Below, piece by piece: positions 43,930 to 57,500 of a stretch of 64,000 nt of DNA. Source of the DNA: Nageia nagi (taxonomy: Eukaryota > Pinophyta). Numbering within the stretch: position 1 is the first letter of the stretch; every line of letters begins with the position of its first letter. Where the stretch lies: NCBI GenBank assembly GCA_050084985.1, contig JBITNC010000001.1, positions 92,380,001 through 92,444,000 on the forward strand. The letters run 5' to 3'. Position numbers and translations under genes: made by a program. A model generated the notes under the pieces. That model was not told the origin of the DNA, did no database searches, and was given only the letters and a program-made list of their open reading frames with translations.

Positions 43930-44650
43930 CATGCATCTTATCAAATAATTCCTAGGCAAATTCTTCATACATGTTTATTAAGTATTTGAAAATCACAACA
44001 TTAGATGGAAAAAATTTCATCCTAGCAATAATGCAATAAGAGTCATTCATGGTAATAAAGTTTATAACCCTCATCCATTAGAAATGCATAACTAGATGCA
44101 AATAGAATGCATAGAAAGGTTATGTTATGAGGATATGTTCCTAAGTGATTCACCTGTTCAAAGAGTTTAAGGGCATCCTTTATATATCCATTAATTTGAT
44201 ATGATATAATAATTGCATTCCATGAAACTATATTTGTATTATGCTTCTTGTTAGACAATTCCTATGCCTTATATATTGTTCCACATTTTTTACAAACCCT
44301 ATTTTTTTGCATATTTTGCATGTATGTTGTAGCTATGAATTGCATATCTTCCAATCATTGCATTATATGATATTGTGTTTGCATCTTATCAAAAAATTCC
44401 CAAGCATATTCTTCATACATGCTCATTAAATATTTCACAATCACAACATTTGATGGAAGACCATTTTAAACTACAATTTTTATTGATATTCATACCCTTT
44501 TCAAGAGATCCAATGGTTGCACATGTTGGAAGAATATTAACAAAGGTTTTAGAGTTGGTTTTAGGCCTTTTCAAAACAAATATTTTGTTCATGTCCTTTG
44601 ATATTTGTTATCCATGAAATTGTGATTGCATCATGCATACATCCCTGATA
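43930..44650 (-). pseudogene. PPR gene fragment, separate copy
   Basis: On the minus strand in order: MHDAITISWITNIKGHEQN near 44640; then NIVSWNAIIISYQINGYIKD, ALKLFEQVNHLGTYPHNITF and MDEGYKLYYHE at 44258-44043 (family N.VSWNAMI.GY..NG..KDAL.LFEQM...GT.P..ITF...L.A....L.DEG..Y); then VVIFKYLINMYEEFA.ELFD near 44010. This is a run of PLS-type PPR motifs with the usual 35-residue phase. The 71-codon open piece is the best-preserved PPR text in the window. It lies outside the giant element and is not an obvious copy of the LTR fragments. Frameshifts on both sides make it a pseudogene fragment. Confidence 0.82.
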
Positions 44651-45339
44651 TTGGTTTGAATTGTTCCCTCCAATCTTTGAAAAAGAGAACATATAAGAAC
44701 ATTTATTGTTTGTTATTTATTTTGTGTTTTCTTCATATATTTATTCTTAGATATATAATATCAAATAGTTTAAGGGTATCCTTATTTCAAAATGGCAATA
44801 TTTGGGCCAATGCTATGGTTGTTAATAGTTAAATTTGTGTGTATAATTACCCTATAGGGATAAAAATATGAGTATATTGATTATATTTTAATTTGTATTT
44901 CTAGTAGGTTTTGGAACTAAGTTGAGGTAGTATATTGAAAAGTTCATGTACAATGGTGTTGAAATTGAAAGGGTATAAAAGTTTGAATCTACCTATGCAA
45001 GATATCCATGGAAAATAACTTATTTTATCATAATGATTTAACCTAGATAGTAATTAAATACATTGGAAGGTTGACATATGTAATGGAAGTAATACCTTTA
45101 TACAGGTTAAATGATTTTAAAAATAATGAAGAATCTAATCCTGATGCACGATGTATATTTTTGTGCTAAAAAAAAATAAAAATCTTAGGAAGGTAATTAT
45201 AAGTTAAGGTAATGACACATGAAATCTAAGTATATATATTTATTCATATTTTTGTAGTGCGTGATTATCTCTTTGTACATAATATGATTCTAATATCTTT
45301 AGTTTACATATAGTTATCAATGTTCTTATGGTTATAAGA
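44651..45339. other. AT-rich stretch, nothing recognised
   Basis: No supported feature between the PPR fragment and the MULE relic. Confidence 0.4.
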
Positions 45340-46865
45340 ACAAGCAAGACAATGCACCTACTACAAAATGGAAGAGGTTTATTCACAAAACAAAAGGGGT
45401 TGTCAATGTCATTTTATTGTTAAGGTATACAAAACTTTACCAAAAGTTTACATTCATCATATATAGTAAATTTGAACATGTTTCATTAGATAGAAAACCA
45501 TTCCATGAATTACATGATACAAGTAAAAAATATTGTAAGAGTGAAAATTTATCCATGTATTTCCAAAGAGACTCTTTCAATAATTGATGCCTTACTATAT
45601 ATTGGTATTAGACTCAACACTATATGTAATGGGAAATTATTAAATGAAGCTTTTTAACATGTACCCACAACTTGAGATACTTGCATATTAAGAAAAGATG
45701 TTGTGAACGTATCCAATAGATTGAAGAGGGGAAAGATGCAAAACCATAAAAATGATATGATGAGTACTAACCTTTGGTTTGAGGATGAAAAGGATAATTA
45801 TTTATATAAGAAGCCTATCCATGCAAACAACAAATTTGTTATTGGTATTCAAACATAATGGATACTAGAGAAGATGGTATCATTATCTCACACCAACATC
45901 ATTGCAATGGATTCAACATTTAGTACAAATATATATGGTGTAAGTATTTTCAAACTTTGTAAATTTTAGATTTTTTACACATGGATGATTTTTCTATATT
46001 TAATTTAATTGTAGTAACAAATTGTAAAAATTAATTATCTTTAATGCCCAAGAAAGTGGTGTACCCATGGAATAGATTGTCACATATAAAAATTCTAGTG
46101 ATGATATAGTTTAGTGGATACAAATTTTATATGCTTATTGTTGATAATGGTAACCAAGTTGCAGTGTGAGATCATTTATAACTGATGATGATGCTACAAA
46201 AATTTAGATCATTAGGTTTGTTTTCTATATATTATTTGAAAATATGAAAATAATTTAAGAGAATGTTATTTTATTTTCAAGGAGTTATCTTTTGATGGTC
46301 ATATTAAACATTTATTTTTATTATTGCATGTATATCTAGGAGAGTGTTTAATTGTAGGCATTTGTTATGTGTGGCATGTGAGATGGGCATAGTTAAAGAA
46401 TATCTACAATAATGCTTCAAGAAAGGAAATTGGGAGACTTATGTTTTTAAAGTTAGGTGAAATAATTAACATGTGTAAGGATGATGCATCTATAAGACAG
46501 TTGTATCTAAGTTTTACATTGATTTTTATGAGCTTGAGGCTTTTCTAAACTATTTTACTCATAATTGGGTTGAAGATGATAGAATTTATTAGTTTACATA
46601 TAACATATTTTTCTTTTTAATTTTTCAATTTTCAAGTCTTTGTGATTTTGGTTTTATTATTTTTGGTGTAGATATGTGGGCTAAATGTTATAGAGATTTT
46701 TCACATTCCAACCAAGAAATAAATTTAGCTATAGAATCTTACCATTATTTCTTAAAAATTAGGTTTTTATGTGATAAGAAGAAAAAATATGGCAAAAGAA
46801 TGGATTGGTTACTTTACATCCTTATAATGCTCCACCTTTTCCTGACATCACCAAAACCATAAAAT
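45340..46865 (+). pseudogene. MULE/FAR1-like transposase, decayed, with intron-like gaps
   Basis: Mutator-like transposase text on the + strand: VNVSNRLKRGKMQNHKNDMM and STNLWFEDEKDNYLYKKP near 45710-45810; FVIGIQT.WILEKMVSLSHT and NIIAMDSTFSTN near 45830-45930 (the DDE core start: ...F.LGIQT.WQ...L...G...IA.DSTFGTN); FNAQESGVPME.IVTYKNS near 46040; DDIV.WIQ; then LLCVWHVRWA near 46360 (C.WHV.KAW). The end is MWAKCYRDFSHSNQEINLAI and ESYHYFLKIRFLC, DKKKKYGKRMDWLLYILI at 46674-46830. Introns are suggested at 45940-46014 (GTAAGT...GTAG) and about 46594-46672 (...GGTGTAG). Stops in nearly every block. No terminal inverted repeats were found. Confidence 0.8.
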
Positions 46866-49800
46866 TTAAGTGCCTCTTTTATTTTAATTTAAACACTTGA
46901 ATGGTTGATAAATGGATAAGGCAATCCATGTGAGCATGCCAATGCTACGAACTAGTCAATACGTACATGGTAATATTGATAAAATTTAGATTAACCAATC
47001 TTGATCAAAACTTTTTGGTATTTACTTTTCAATTCTCACATCATTGTAAAATTCCACATAGGTGACCCCACCATTTCCATCTAGGAATTATGCAATGGAA
47101 AATCTGGTCACAATGCTATGGTTTTCTACTTGGGGCCCATATCACCAAGAGAATGGTCATCCATAAGGTTAGACATCTTCACTTGATATGTAACCCTTCA
47201 AGTTATAGGAGAAGATAGATTTTCCTAAGAAATATTTCATATGAAATGGATATAGCATAATCACCTATGGAACAGTCATCATACTCCTATATGCTTAACC
47301 ATAGGAGGTATGACTACTAGTTACCCTCACCCAATAACTACAATTTTATCAAGTGCTATTCCTATTTGATAGTCTACTAGGTTATGTGATACTAGCCTAC
47401 CCATATCTATTGGATAGGCCCACCATGTTGTGTAGCATCCCTATGCCCATATATTAGGGAGCCATGGATATTATGACAATAATATACTTGAGTGGTTTAT
47501 TTATTCTAATAATTTTTTTAAAATAAAAGAAGATTTATAAAGCAAAAACCATCTATAATCCCATTTCTAGAAAATAATTAGTGAAAAGCCAATTATATAT
47601 CTTCTAAGTCCAACTACTTGCATAAATCCATATTGAGTATTATCTCAAATTAAAACTTAACACATTTCAGTAATCAAATATGACATGCATTTGAATCAAA
47701 TATAATCTACAAAGTAATTTAATTCATCAAATAATCATTGACACTAATCATTTCAAGCATGCTAGGAAGGAAATACAAAATGCAATTTAATCATGAAGCT
47801 ACAATAAAATATACATTGCAATGCTCAAATCCAATAATCCCTCATGTACACAATCAAAAAGAATCCTACTTTATAATACAACTCTGTCAAGTCCTGAGAT
47901 TATTCTAAGGAGTTACCTCTAGCAAGGGATTGCAACATAGAGTGGTCCTCACTCAGGGCATATTTTAGAAATATCATTCTTTGATGATCATTGTAAACCA
48001 ATTATCATTACAATGGTTTTCATATGATTGATTGGAGATTTAGGTCAATCTTATTTAATAATACTTCTAGCCAAAGATAACCATTCTTTGTTAAGTCTCC
48101 TTATTTATCTTTTATGACTAACTAAGACAAATGTCACTTCTTAGGGTGTTATAATTGTCATCTATATTTTCATACATTTTGAGTATTCAAAATCCCTTAG
48201 ATATCCCTTTATATCAATTAAGGATCATAATAAAACTTTTAATATTCAACTTTGATAGGTTCACATCATAACTCATATATTTAAGAATACATAATTACTT
48301 AATTAATTTACTTTTCTTGTGGGTACTTTCTAGATTCCATTTAGGCTATGTTAAACTAGCTACTAACCTTCTAATATAGTTCACATGCTTATGCAATCAT
48401 ACCTAATTGATCTAAAGAGATACCTAATAAGTTATGTGGAAACTTTGGATTATAATTGGATTTCTATTTATGTTTTTCTATAAGAATATTTACTTTGATA
48501 CATCTTTATACAAATCTTAATTAGGTTAAGAATTAATCCTCTTATCTATTGAATTGATTATTATTAAACCTAGATCCTTATCACTTATATCTATAAGTGT
48601 ATATTCATGATGTAGAGAATATAACTTACTTTACCCCAAAGTATTACATTCATTATAGGTCTTAAAGTTTTCAACAATGATTTATTCTATTTATTCAAGG
48701 ATCCTATAGTTACATCATATAGACATATTCATCAAGTATATCTCTAATCCTTGATTAAGCCTTGTAGCCAAAACACACTAATGTTTTGTAATTATATGAA
48801 GAACTTATTTGATTTTAAACAAGAAATAAGACTTTTTACTAAGTGATCTACTCACAACAAGTATTTGTAAGAAAATATAAATTAATTTTTCATGCTTTTA
48901 TTATCCCACTTTGATGATCATATTAGGGTTTGCTAAGTTTACAAATTGTAATAACCCCCTATTCAATTACATAAATATATTGATGAGTATAGCAAGAATT
49001 CTTCAATTTATATCCTCATTCTTCTAAATGGTCTTCAAAATATTTCTATCACCCATGTCCATCCATCTATCCAAGTGAACCAAGATTTGGATGTGCTAAG
49101 TACTAAGATTCATTTAAGAGTTAATTGAGGACAAGGAAATTTATTTCTTTATATGAAATGCACCTACCCTAGATGCTCAATAAAAATTCATTACATTCAA
49201 ATTTAATATCAAGAAATCAATCCATAAATCATAGGAAATTATTTTTCCCAAGCTCCACTCTGGAGCCCAAGAGAGTCATAGTATCACTATCATGGCCTAC
49301 CTCTTGAGGTTATAGTTTCCACCTTACTTTGCAACTATATGGTTTTTCAGTAGTTATAGTTTTGAATATTTTTTTATTCTATTTTTAACCATATTTAAAC
49401 ATATATTATTAGAAAAAATTCAAAGTGGATGAACCAATGATCTTGTAGCATGGTTAAATCAATGAACTCTTCATTTTGTGAAATTATTATTAGTTTGATA
49501 ATTTTTCATGAGATAATGGGTGTGCTAAATAGAGTGCTATAGATACTATTATTTGTTCATCTTATTTTTACATGAAGACTTCATTGAGATATACTCGGGT
49601 ATTCATTTACCAAGGACTAATTATTACTACTACTAGTATACACTTCATTCATTTACATGCCTCATACTTGCATCTAGTTTCGTATTATTGCACTAATCAT
49701 AGAAAGTTATGCCAATAGTATAATCTTTGAGATTTCTATTGAGTACCAATTTATGATAATATTAAATCAGTAAGATAAAGCTTCAAATTAAAGTAAAGAT

Positions 49801-50840
49801 GGTATGTATTTCTTTATGGTGTAAAGGTATTATCCTATTCTACTTTTATTTTATTATTTTGATAACATGGTTATGCTAGACATTATAAGATTAAAATGAT
49901 TCTTAAACTTTATACTTTTTTCCATATATTGTACCTTTGTGTCAACCCAAAAAAGTAACTTGTTAGCAAACAAAATAAATACATGTTACCAATATATATT
50001 TTACTACTCTCTTGAGTGAACTCAAATGTTAAAAAATGATTCTCTAGATTTGGAACCTTGTTTGAAGGGCTTTTACAAAATTATATTTTAGAGCTTCCTT
50101 GATCTTTTACATATCCATCAATATTTAGTATGTAGTCATTAGTGTCTGGCTTCAATTGCTAGCATCTAATCATAATTATTGTCATTTTTGATACTATAGT
50201 TTGCTTTGGATGAACTTTCTCTTCTACTTTATTTTGACTTTAGTTTTTTATTTTTATTGATTATTATATAATTTTCCTTCAACACTCTTCGTATTAGCAC
50301 ATATGGACCCTACACATGTGCCAAAATAACAAATTAAGCATACATGTCATAGAAAAATCATCATACATTGAACAAAATGTATGAAAAAAGTGTAAAATTG
50401 AGGCACTTATTGCTTTAGAAATTCTAAATGAAATCCTATAGCATAATTTTAATTCAAATTGGGTCCCTTTCTTCATTAACAAAATTTTAATTTACAAACT
50501 TTTGAGTTTGTTTGAATTTTAAATTTAGGAGCTAACAACTTGACCCAAAAATCTAATCTCGATCTAGAATAGCCTTGATTCTATTTGTGCAGATACCAAA
50601 CCAATAATAACTCTCCTAGAATCAAATAATTTTTGAGAATAAATTAGATTAAGTGCATATATATTTTTTTCTTAGCTAAGTTTTGGGTTCCTAAAGATTA
50701 GGTATAGGATGTTGGCAATTGGTTTGAGTCTTTGATGATTAAGATCAATCTCCAGTAATTGGTCATTTACTATAACTTATATTATACATGTTAATTTTAG
50801 TCTCTTTCTATTAGATTTTCAAGTGAGGGTTATTTTTGGG
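46866..50840. other. AT-rich stretch; right end probably inside a minus-strand LTR
   Basis: No gene motif recognised. The right edge (GGGTGTCTACA at 50838-50848) is an LTR terminus of the minus-strand Tat-like element, so part of this stretch is probably its 3' LTR. Its other end could not be fixed; TGTAATAACCCC at about 48947 is one unproven candidate. Confidence 0.35.
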
Positions 50841-50848
50841 TGTCTACA

Positions 50849-50866
50849 TTTTGCCCCTTTTTGAAT
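50849..50866 (-). other. Polypurine tract and LTR junction of the minus-strand Tat-like element
   Basis: The minus strand reads AAAAAGGGGCAAAA then TGTAGACACCC (LTR start at 50848). This is a typical Ty3/gypsy junction and sets the 3' end of the element whose RT and integrase lie at 59800-62540. Confidence 0.65.
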
Positions 50867-51995
50867 TATCTACTGTTGGAAGCAAGGGATAATTCAAAAA
50901 TTTCCTTTGTTTGAAAAAGTGGGTGTGTTCAAGTTCCTTGACTTGGATATTAGGCTCTTAGATCAATGTTTAAAATTGACTTAGTCTCTTGAATAAGTCA
51001 AACCTTGATTGATTAAATCATGATTAAATTATGTCCTTATCTTTTTTACTTGATGTATTTTGAAAATAGTTTTGATGTATACCAAAATGTTACTTGTGTC
51101 AATATCCATACTATATGTTGTTTTTGACAATTGTATGATGATACTCTTAGTTCATCTCCACATGATAGAGATAGTATGTGATGATAAGCTTGTCTTATGT
51201 ATATAGTCATTTTGACTTTACTACCTATTTTCCTAATAGTGAGGTTACATGATGATCTTGTACAAAAGGTCACTCCATGCTTTAATTCATATTCAATTTT
51301 TTGAAGTTTAATGTATTTTGAGATTTAATATCTTTATACATTTCCCTTTTAATCATTTTAACAAGTCAAGATCTTGATATTTTAATTTTAACACATTTTT
51401 TCCCCTCTCTAATGATTTGTTGATGTGATCCTAGAAAGAGGGCTTACAATTTTGTATTATATTTATTTTTGTTTGATATTTGGCATAGATTTATTATTTA
51501 TTTTTCCATATAGAAATGGTGTGGCATCTCTTTAGATGATGGAGATAATAAGCATAATATTTAAAACCTAATGAAAAATATATTTGAAGATTTTAATTTT
51601 TTATGATTGTATATCTTATGAAACTTGGAATCTATCTTTGCTAGTTAATGGGCTTACTTCAATGTGCGACTTATAGCAATATTATGGCATCTCTTAAGAT
51701 TAAACCATTATTTTGATTGATTTTTTTTAATAGCATTAGAAGGAGAGAAAATAATTTTTTTTGTTCTTTTGGTTGTATATTTTGTTTTACTTCAAGGGCT
51801 TAGTAAGTGAATTGGGTAAATTATAATGCTAAAAAGGAGGATGTTTTTATTTATAATTTTAAAGCATTTTTTAAGGAATCATGGTGTTTAGGGCAAATCA
51901 TTGGCATCCAATCCTAGATCATCAATGTTCAAACATGCGAGGAAATAAAAGAAAAAGGCTCTAGTTATCATTTTCTCATTTATTTTTCTATCTGA
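50867..51995. other. AT-rich stretch, nothing recognised
   Basis: Inside the minus-strand element between the polypurine tract and the PMD gene; no motif supported. Confidence 0.4.
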
Positions 51996-52616
51996 TAGAG
52001 CTCTATTACTTTGTTGATGCATGCGTTGCCGGGGCCGTAACTTTTGATCCGGAGGTCGTTTTGCTTCGAAATTTAAACTGTGGCTTCGTGATGAAATTCC
52101 AGTTATGGTTCGCTAGAACTGCCATACCCAAAAAATGATATTTTTAAGGCCTGATTCATTCGTCTAAGGCCTGAAAAATAGGCTTTTTTAAGAGCGCTCC
52201 TGATTTTTAGGCTTTTTTTGCATGTTGCACCTTTAATAACTCTCGTTTTTCTTCTAGTTAAGGGTGGATATTTTAGATACTGCTTAATTAGTGTAAGAGG
52301 GATGCTCATGCAAATTTTGGGCGCAATCCGACTCATTCTGGTTTTTTGTTTTTTTTGTGGCTATTTAAAGAGCATTGTATTCTCTTGGAGAGCATGTGGG
52401 TTCAGGAATAAGAAGAGTGTTTTTGGTCTGGATTTCTTCTGTATGTTCTGTGACTGGAATTCAATTTCTGTTTTCCTGTTATAGCTGAATTCACATCATT
52501 TGTTGTCTCCACATTCTTCAAATTTCAACACTATTTCACACCTCCCATCATTTTTGTGGGCCAGAATGCTACCATAAAGACAACCAGCTAGTAGGATGAG
52601 ATAAATCTAGGAAGAG
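51996..52616 (+). promoter_or_regulatory. Promoter/5' UTR-like region of the antisense PMD ORF
   Basis: Markedly less AT-rich than its surroundings, with several CpGs (GCGTTGCCGGGGCCGTAAC near 52024). It has a TATA-like TATTTAAAG at about 52362, a downstream untranslated segment and a splice donor at 52617 (GAAGAG|GTAAGT). It sits upstream of the PMD-like ORF in the same direction. Confidence 0.45.
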
Positions 52617-52787
52617 GTAAGTTTTTTTTTCTTAAATCCCTCTTTTTAATTTTTTGTTGTTTTAGCTAATTATAATTCATATTTTAAAAAATAGAAATTG
52701 TAGGGTTATTCATTTTTGCATTTAAGACATTTTATACCATTTACTTTTTTAAATTAGGCTTTATTTTTGTGTATTTTAATTTTTTAG
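52617..52787 (+). other. Putative 5' UTR intron
   Basis: GAG|GTAAGTTTTTTTTT ... TTTTAATTTTTTAG|AAACC: a consensus donor, T-rich body and acceptor, 171 bp, with less AT-rich flanks. Confidence 0.5.
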
Positions 52788-54570
52788 AAACCCTCAACCA
52801 CGGTCATCAACCAAAGCTTAGGTCTTGTAGAATCATCAACAATTAACATCGAATGTTAATGACTCTACAACTTGGTCATTAATGTTTGATCTTGACTCGC
52901 CAACTTTTTTAAAGTACAAACCTAGCTTAGCTATGTTTGTTTTTCTAGGTCTTAATGATATTTGAGCCTAGAGGATATTATCCTTATATTCTTAAGGAGG
53001 GTCATTAGCTACTCATCGATGTTGGCCATAATTTATTTTATCTAGTGGGCTTTGGTGTGGGATCCTACATGGGTTGCGTTCACTAGGAGTATCCCCTCTT
53101 AGTAGCTTTTCTAGAGAGGTGGAACTCCACTAATTCTACCTTCCATCTCCTAATAAGATAGGTGACTATCATAGTGGAGGATATCCACCATTTATATCAC
53201 TTACCTATCCATGGTTAAAATATCCATCATTTAGTGGATAAGGAGGTAGTTTGACCAATGATTTCCTATTTATATGGGGAGGATAATATAGATATTGCAC
53301 TCTTTGAGATTAGTTTAGGGGGATCACATATTATCACTATTAGCTAGATTATTGGCAGGAGGCTCTTAGGCCCTCCTATTTGATGGGCATGATCTAGTAT
53401 TATGCCCTTTCGAATACTTACAATGATAGATTTCCATGGTCCTTGCTACCCATTTTTACTTACATGATGTAACATGATATTGTGTATGCATGGGCTCCCA
53501 CTTTGTTGGAATAGGTTTACAAGGAGCTATTTTTCTATTCTCAAGTCATAAGTCTTCATTATCTGTGACTATCACACTTTAGACTTGGGCATACAAGCAT
53601 ATCACTATGGCTTGTCCTTTAGTACTTTTGGCTCTAGGTTTTGACACATATTATTTATCTAGTTAGTATTATGAGGTGGATGGATGACTTCAATATTTAT
53701 CCTATTAATGATGTGCATCAGGATATTCATATCTATTACACCATGATTTCATAGCTAGTGCTAGATCATGTACTATTTTGTCCTTATCACTCGTATCTAG
53801 CATGGGAGGAGCTTCATACATAGCTAGATGGCATCCATCAAGCAAGGGTGCTTAGTGATCATCAAACAGAGTTTCTAGAATATTTTTAGTTTGATTATGT
53901 CATATGATAGTTTTATTTAGTCTAGGATGTCCCCATAGCTCTTATGTGGTATCATAGAGAGGGTACCCATCCTATCAAGGGGATTCATCCATTGGTGTAT
54001 GTTGAGCCTGATCCTATGTAGGATGAGGCGATAGAGGATTCAGCCAAGGATGACATAGGATTCACCAAGGATTTTGTTGGATGGTGGTATATTAAGCTAG
54101 AGGAGGGTGATGAGGAGGATCAAGGATGTTGAATGCATCATAGAGTTAAGGATCTAGGTGTTGGAGCTGGTGCAATAGAGGAGGTTGAGATGGAGCTTCT
54201 AGCAGACATTCTTAAGAAGGTTGCATAAGGTGAGAGTGCTAAAATTAGAGAGGAGGATGTACTTACTTCCTAGGTACCTAGAATTGATACTTTGTTGGGG
54301 GATATCTTTGAGTTGAGATTCTAGTTAGCATAAGCTAATTTGACTCACTATAGGTATAGGGTAGAGAGAGATGGGAGAGGGATGAGGCTAGGACAAGCTA
54401 AGGGAGATAGTACTTTTATAGGTGTTTAGAGTCAAATTTCTTCTTTTGTGAGAGACATATATCAGCAATAGGATTATTACATGAGTATAGTGGCTACCTG
54501 GTTAGCTAGTGTCCCATATTATGGTGTCTCATGAGGATGCCCTAGTCAGTTGATGTTATTTCATTTTATA
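52788..54570 (+). pseudogene. Plant mobile domain (PMD)-like ORF, antisense within the Tat-like element
   Basis: Decayed + strand text keeps PMD blocks in order: TIIVEDIHHLYHLPIHG at about 53160-53215 (family .TL.DV..L..LPI.G); MHGLPLCWN/YAWAPTLLE.VYKELFF at about 53485-53535 (YAWG.A.LA.LYREL); TLTWAYKHITMACPL-like text at about 53578-53620 (LLQ.WAYEHI...RP); CPYHSYLAWEEL near 53790; and an acidic C-terminal part (WWYIKLEEGDEED at about 54090). Frameshifts and stops throughout. PMD proteins are host silencing-related factors and cargo of mobile elements. The ORF is on the + strand while the surrounding pol is on the minus strand, between integrase and the 3' LTR. Confidence 0.65.
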
Positions 54571-57500
54571 TTTAGACATTGATGTGATATACTTATATAT
54601 TGATACTATTCTACCCATTTTTTGAGATCATGGGGACATGATTTAGTTTCATTGATGTACATTATTATTATTATTTGATTATTTGATGGATATTGTATGA
54701 TTTTTTTAACATACATATATATGATGATGCTTTCTCATGCATGTTTTTATGATTATATCTTATATGATGATGATTCATGTTATGTTTATCTTTGTATATA
54801 TTTTTTTACGAAAGTGGATGACTTAGATGTATGTATTTTAGGTTTGGATATTTTGTAATATGATGATGGTTTTAATAATGTGTTATTTTCCTAGATATTA
54901 TGATGTATGGTATACCTAGGTTTCTTTCATATGTATATTTAGATTTGGATTATCTTTTTTTATGTTTATGGGGTGTTTGATATGTTAATGTATATTTTTA
55001 TAAATCAATTTTGACTATGCAATGTGATGATAAATAATTATTGGTGTAAAATATTTAATAATTAGTGGTTATTGATAATGTTTAAGATAATGTTGTTATG
55101 GTTGGACTAAGATTTTATTTATAGTAGTACAAAATAAGATATCATCATTTTCTATTCTTAGCTATTTTGTACATATGGTTAAACAATTGTAAGGGGATAA
55201 CACATATGGGATAATATATATAATTTATGAGGTGATGGTGATGAGTGTAATGGGAAGAAGAACATCAACTTTGAATTCAAAAGAAAGATCAACTACTTGC
55301 TCTCAATCCTAAAGAATGATGGAAGCTATAAAATTCAATGATGCTCAAGAGAGGTGAAATGATAGGTAATATGATAAGGAAAGAACATTGAATTCCAATT
55401 CAAATCAAAAGAATAATTTCTTATTTCAATCCCAATAATAATGAAAGATATGGAATTTAACAATGTTATAGGGTTGACTTCTATTAGTCTACTAGGAGCA
55501 ATTTCTTGCTTAATCTTGTAATGAATGTAGAATTAAGAGGTTTTAACAACACTAAGCTTGACTTTCATATCAATGGGGAGAACAATTACTTGCTCTTTTT
55601 CCCAAAGAATATAGAATCACCTTGAATTTAACAACTCATAAATATGGATGTAGGGAAATATGTGGATGTATGTGTGTATGAAGTTATAAATTTTAACACT
55701 CATGAACATGGATAAATGAATGAATGACATGACTATATGGATGTTAAACATAACATGCTAATAATTCACTAGGTTTATAATAATAAAATGTATATTATTA
55801 GGTGGAATGAATGGATATTATAATAAACAAGTGTAATAAGTAAGACATTCAATATTAATTTCATCAAATAATATTTTATTTTGGTTTCATCTACTATGGA
55901 TGATATAAAACAAAGTTATAATACACATAAGTTTACTATGAACTCATATGTGTGTAATGATGTTCATTCCCTTCTCTTATGTCACAAACTTAATGTTTCA
56001 AGACCATAAACTATGTAAGCTAATTCATTCATATGAAACATACAAAGGTCCATCATGGAGACTAGACATGTTTTCACTTCATAAGGTATACTTCACTACC
56101 AGATGAGCATCCATATCCCACTAAAGACTAACCCCTAGATCTTGTTACAACCTTGCTCTATTGCTAATCAAGTGTTCATAGCCCCAATAGAGAATATTGT
56201 AATAACCTAAGAATTATACATATTACTTCCTACATTTCTTTTTTTTAATATTTTTGAATGCATATTTTTCTTCCTATTATCTTTTACTCTATCCTAGCTC
56301 TTGGGTTGGGGATGAAGTGAAGTAATAGGAGAATAAACACTTGAAATTATGCTCAAGGAACATCTAGCTTTTGATTATTTGAGAGTTTATATGTGAAAAT
56401 GTATGTGAGTTCATAATATTAAAAAATGTATTATAGTTATGTTTGTTTATCATCCTAAGTTTTAAAAAATTTGCAAAAGATATGTTGATAAAATCAAATA
56501 TGAATATTATATTCATAAACTTCTTTATTTATACATACAACTATATATATAAATAATATGTGGATGGATATGTAGTTTGTATATACTACTTAAGAAGTTA
56601 CTAAAATCATCATGTTTTTCATTTAATAGCTTCATAATAATGGAAATAATGGAATGGATAAAATGATCACATTGATATGATATAATATGAACACATAGGG
56701 TAGCGCACCCAATAGCCAATATGCTTCAAAAATAATTTTCTTAGTGTGTATATATGTAATAGATAAATATGTACATATATATTTTTTAATTTTTAATAAT
56801 CATTTGATTTGTTTAGATTTTGGAAATATTTTATTTTTTAGTTTTTTGAAGAGATTTTTTTTTAATATTTTTATTTTTAGCTTTAATCCTTTTATCCTAT
56901 AGATAATGAATCCCACTTCTGAGGATTTATAGTAGGTGACTATGAGAGATGGGATGAAAATGAAAATGAGTACGGATAGTATGGTCAACCTTCCAATTTG
57001 TGGCATGGTGAGTGATAGACATAGAAAATATGAAATCCCAATAAAAATATTTACAAATATTATATGTGCAATGTGATTCATCAAAAGACTCTTGAGGATG
57101 CAAGGATGGTGGTCCATAGAATTTAACAAGTCTACCAATAAATGGATTAACAAGGGTATTAATCGTAAACCTCTATATGAAATTTTGTCTAGAGAATAGC
57201 TCATGAGATTTTGGAGAAATTTTCAACATGTATGTTATAAATCATGTAAGTTCCCCAACATGGTCCATGCTCAAGATATAAGGCCAACCATAAGGCATTT
57301 TTCAAAATACTATAAGCAAGATTAGATTTATATACTAAACTTGAAAATGCTATCATGGAAAAGATTTTATGTTGAACACTTTCAGGCAACTCAAAAACAT
57401 GATCTATATCTACATCTAATGATAGCACCTAACTCTCTACATGGTTATTCATAAATGTACATGATGAACATAAGATGTAAAGGGAAGATAATTCCTAAAG

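Noticed and set aside
56800-57428. Two minus-strand ORFs (75 and 134 codons) overlapping as ATGA, the second with possible membrane segments
   Set aside because: Operon-like overlap means nothing in a plant nucleus; composition is that of AT-rich chance ORFs and no family resemblance was seen.
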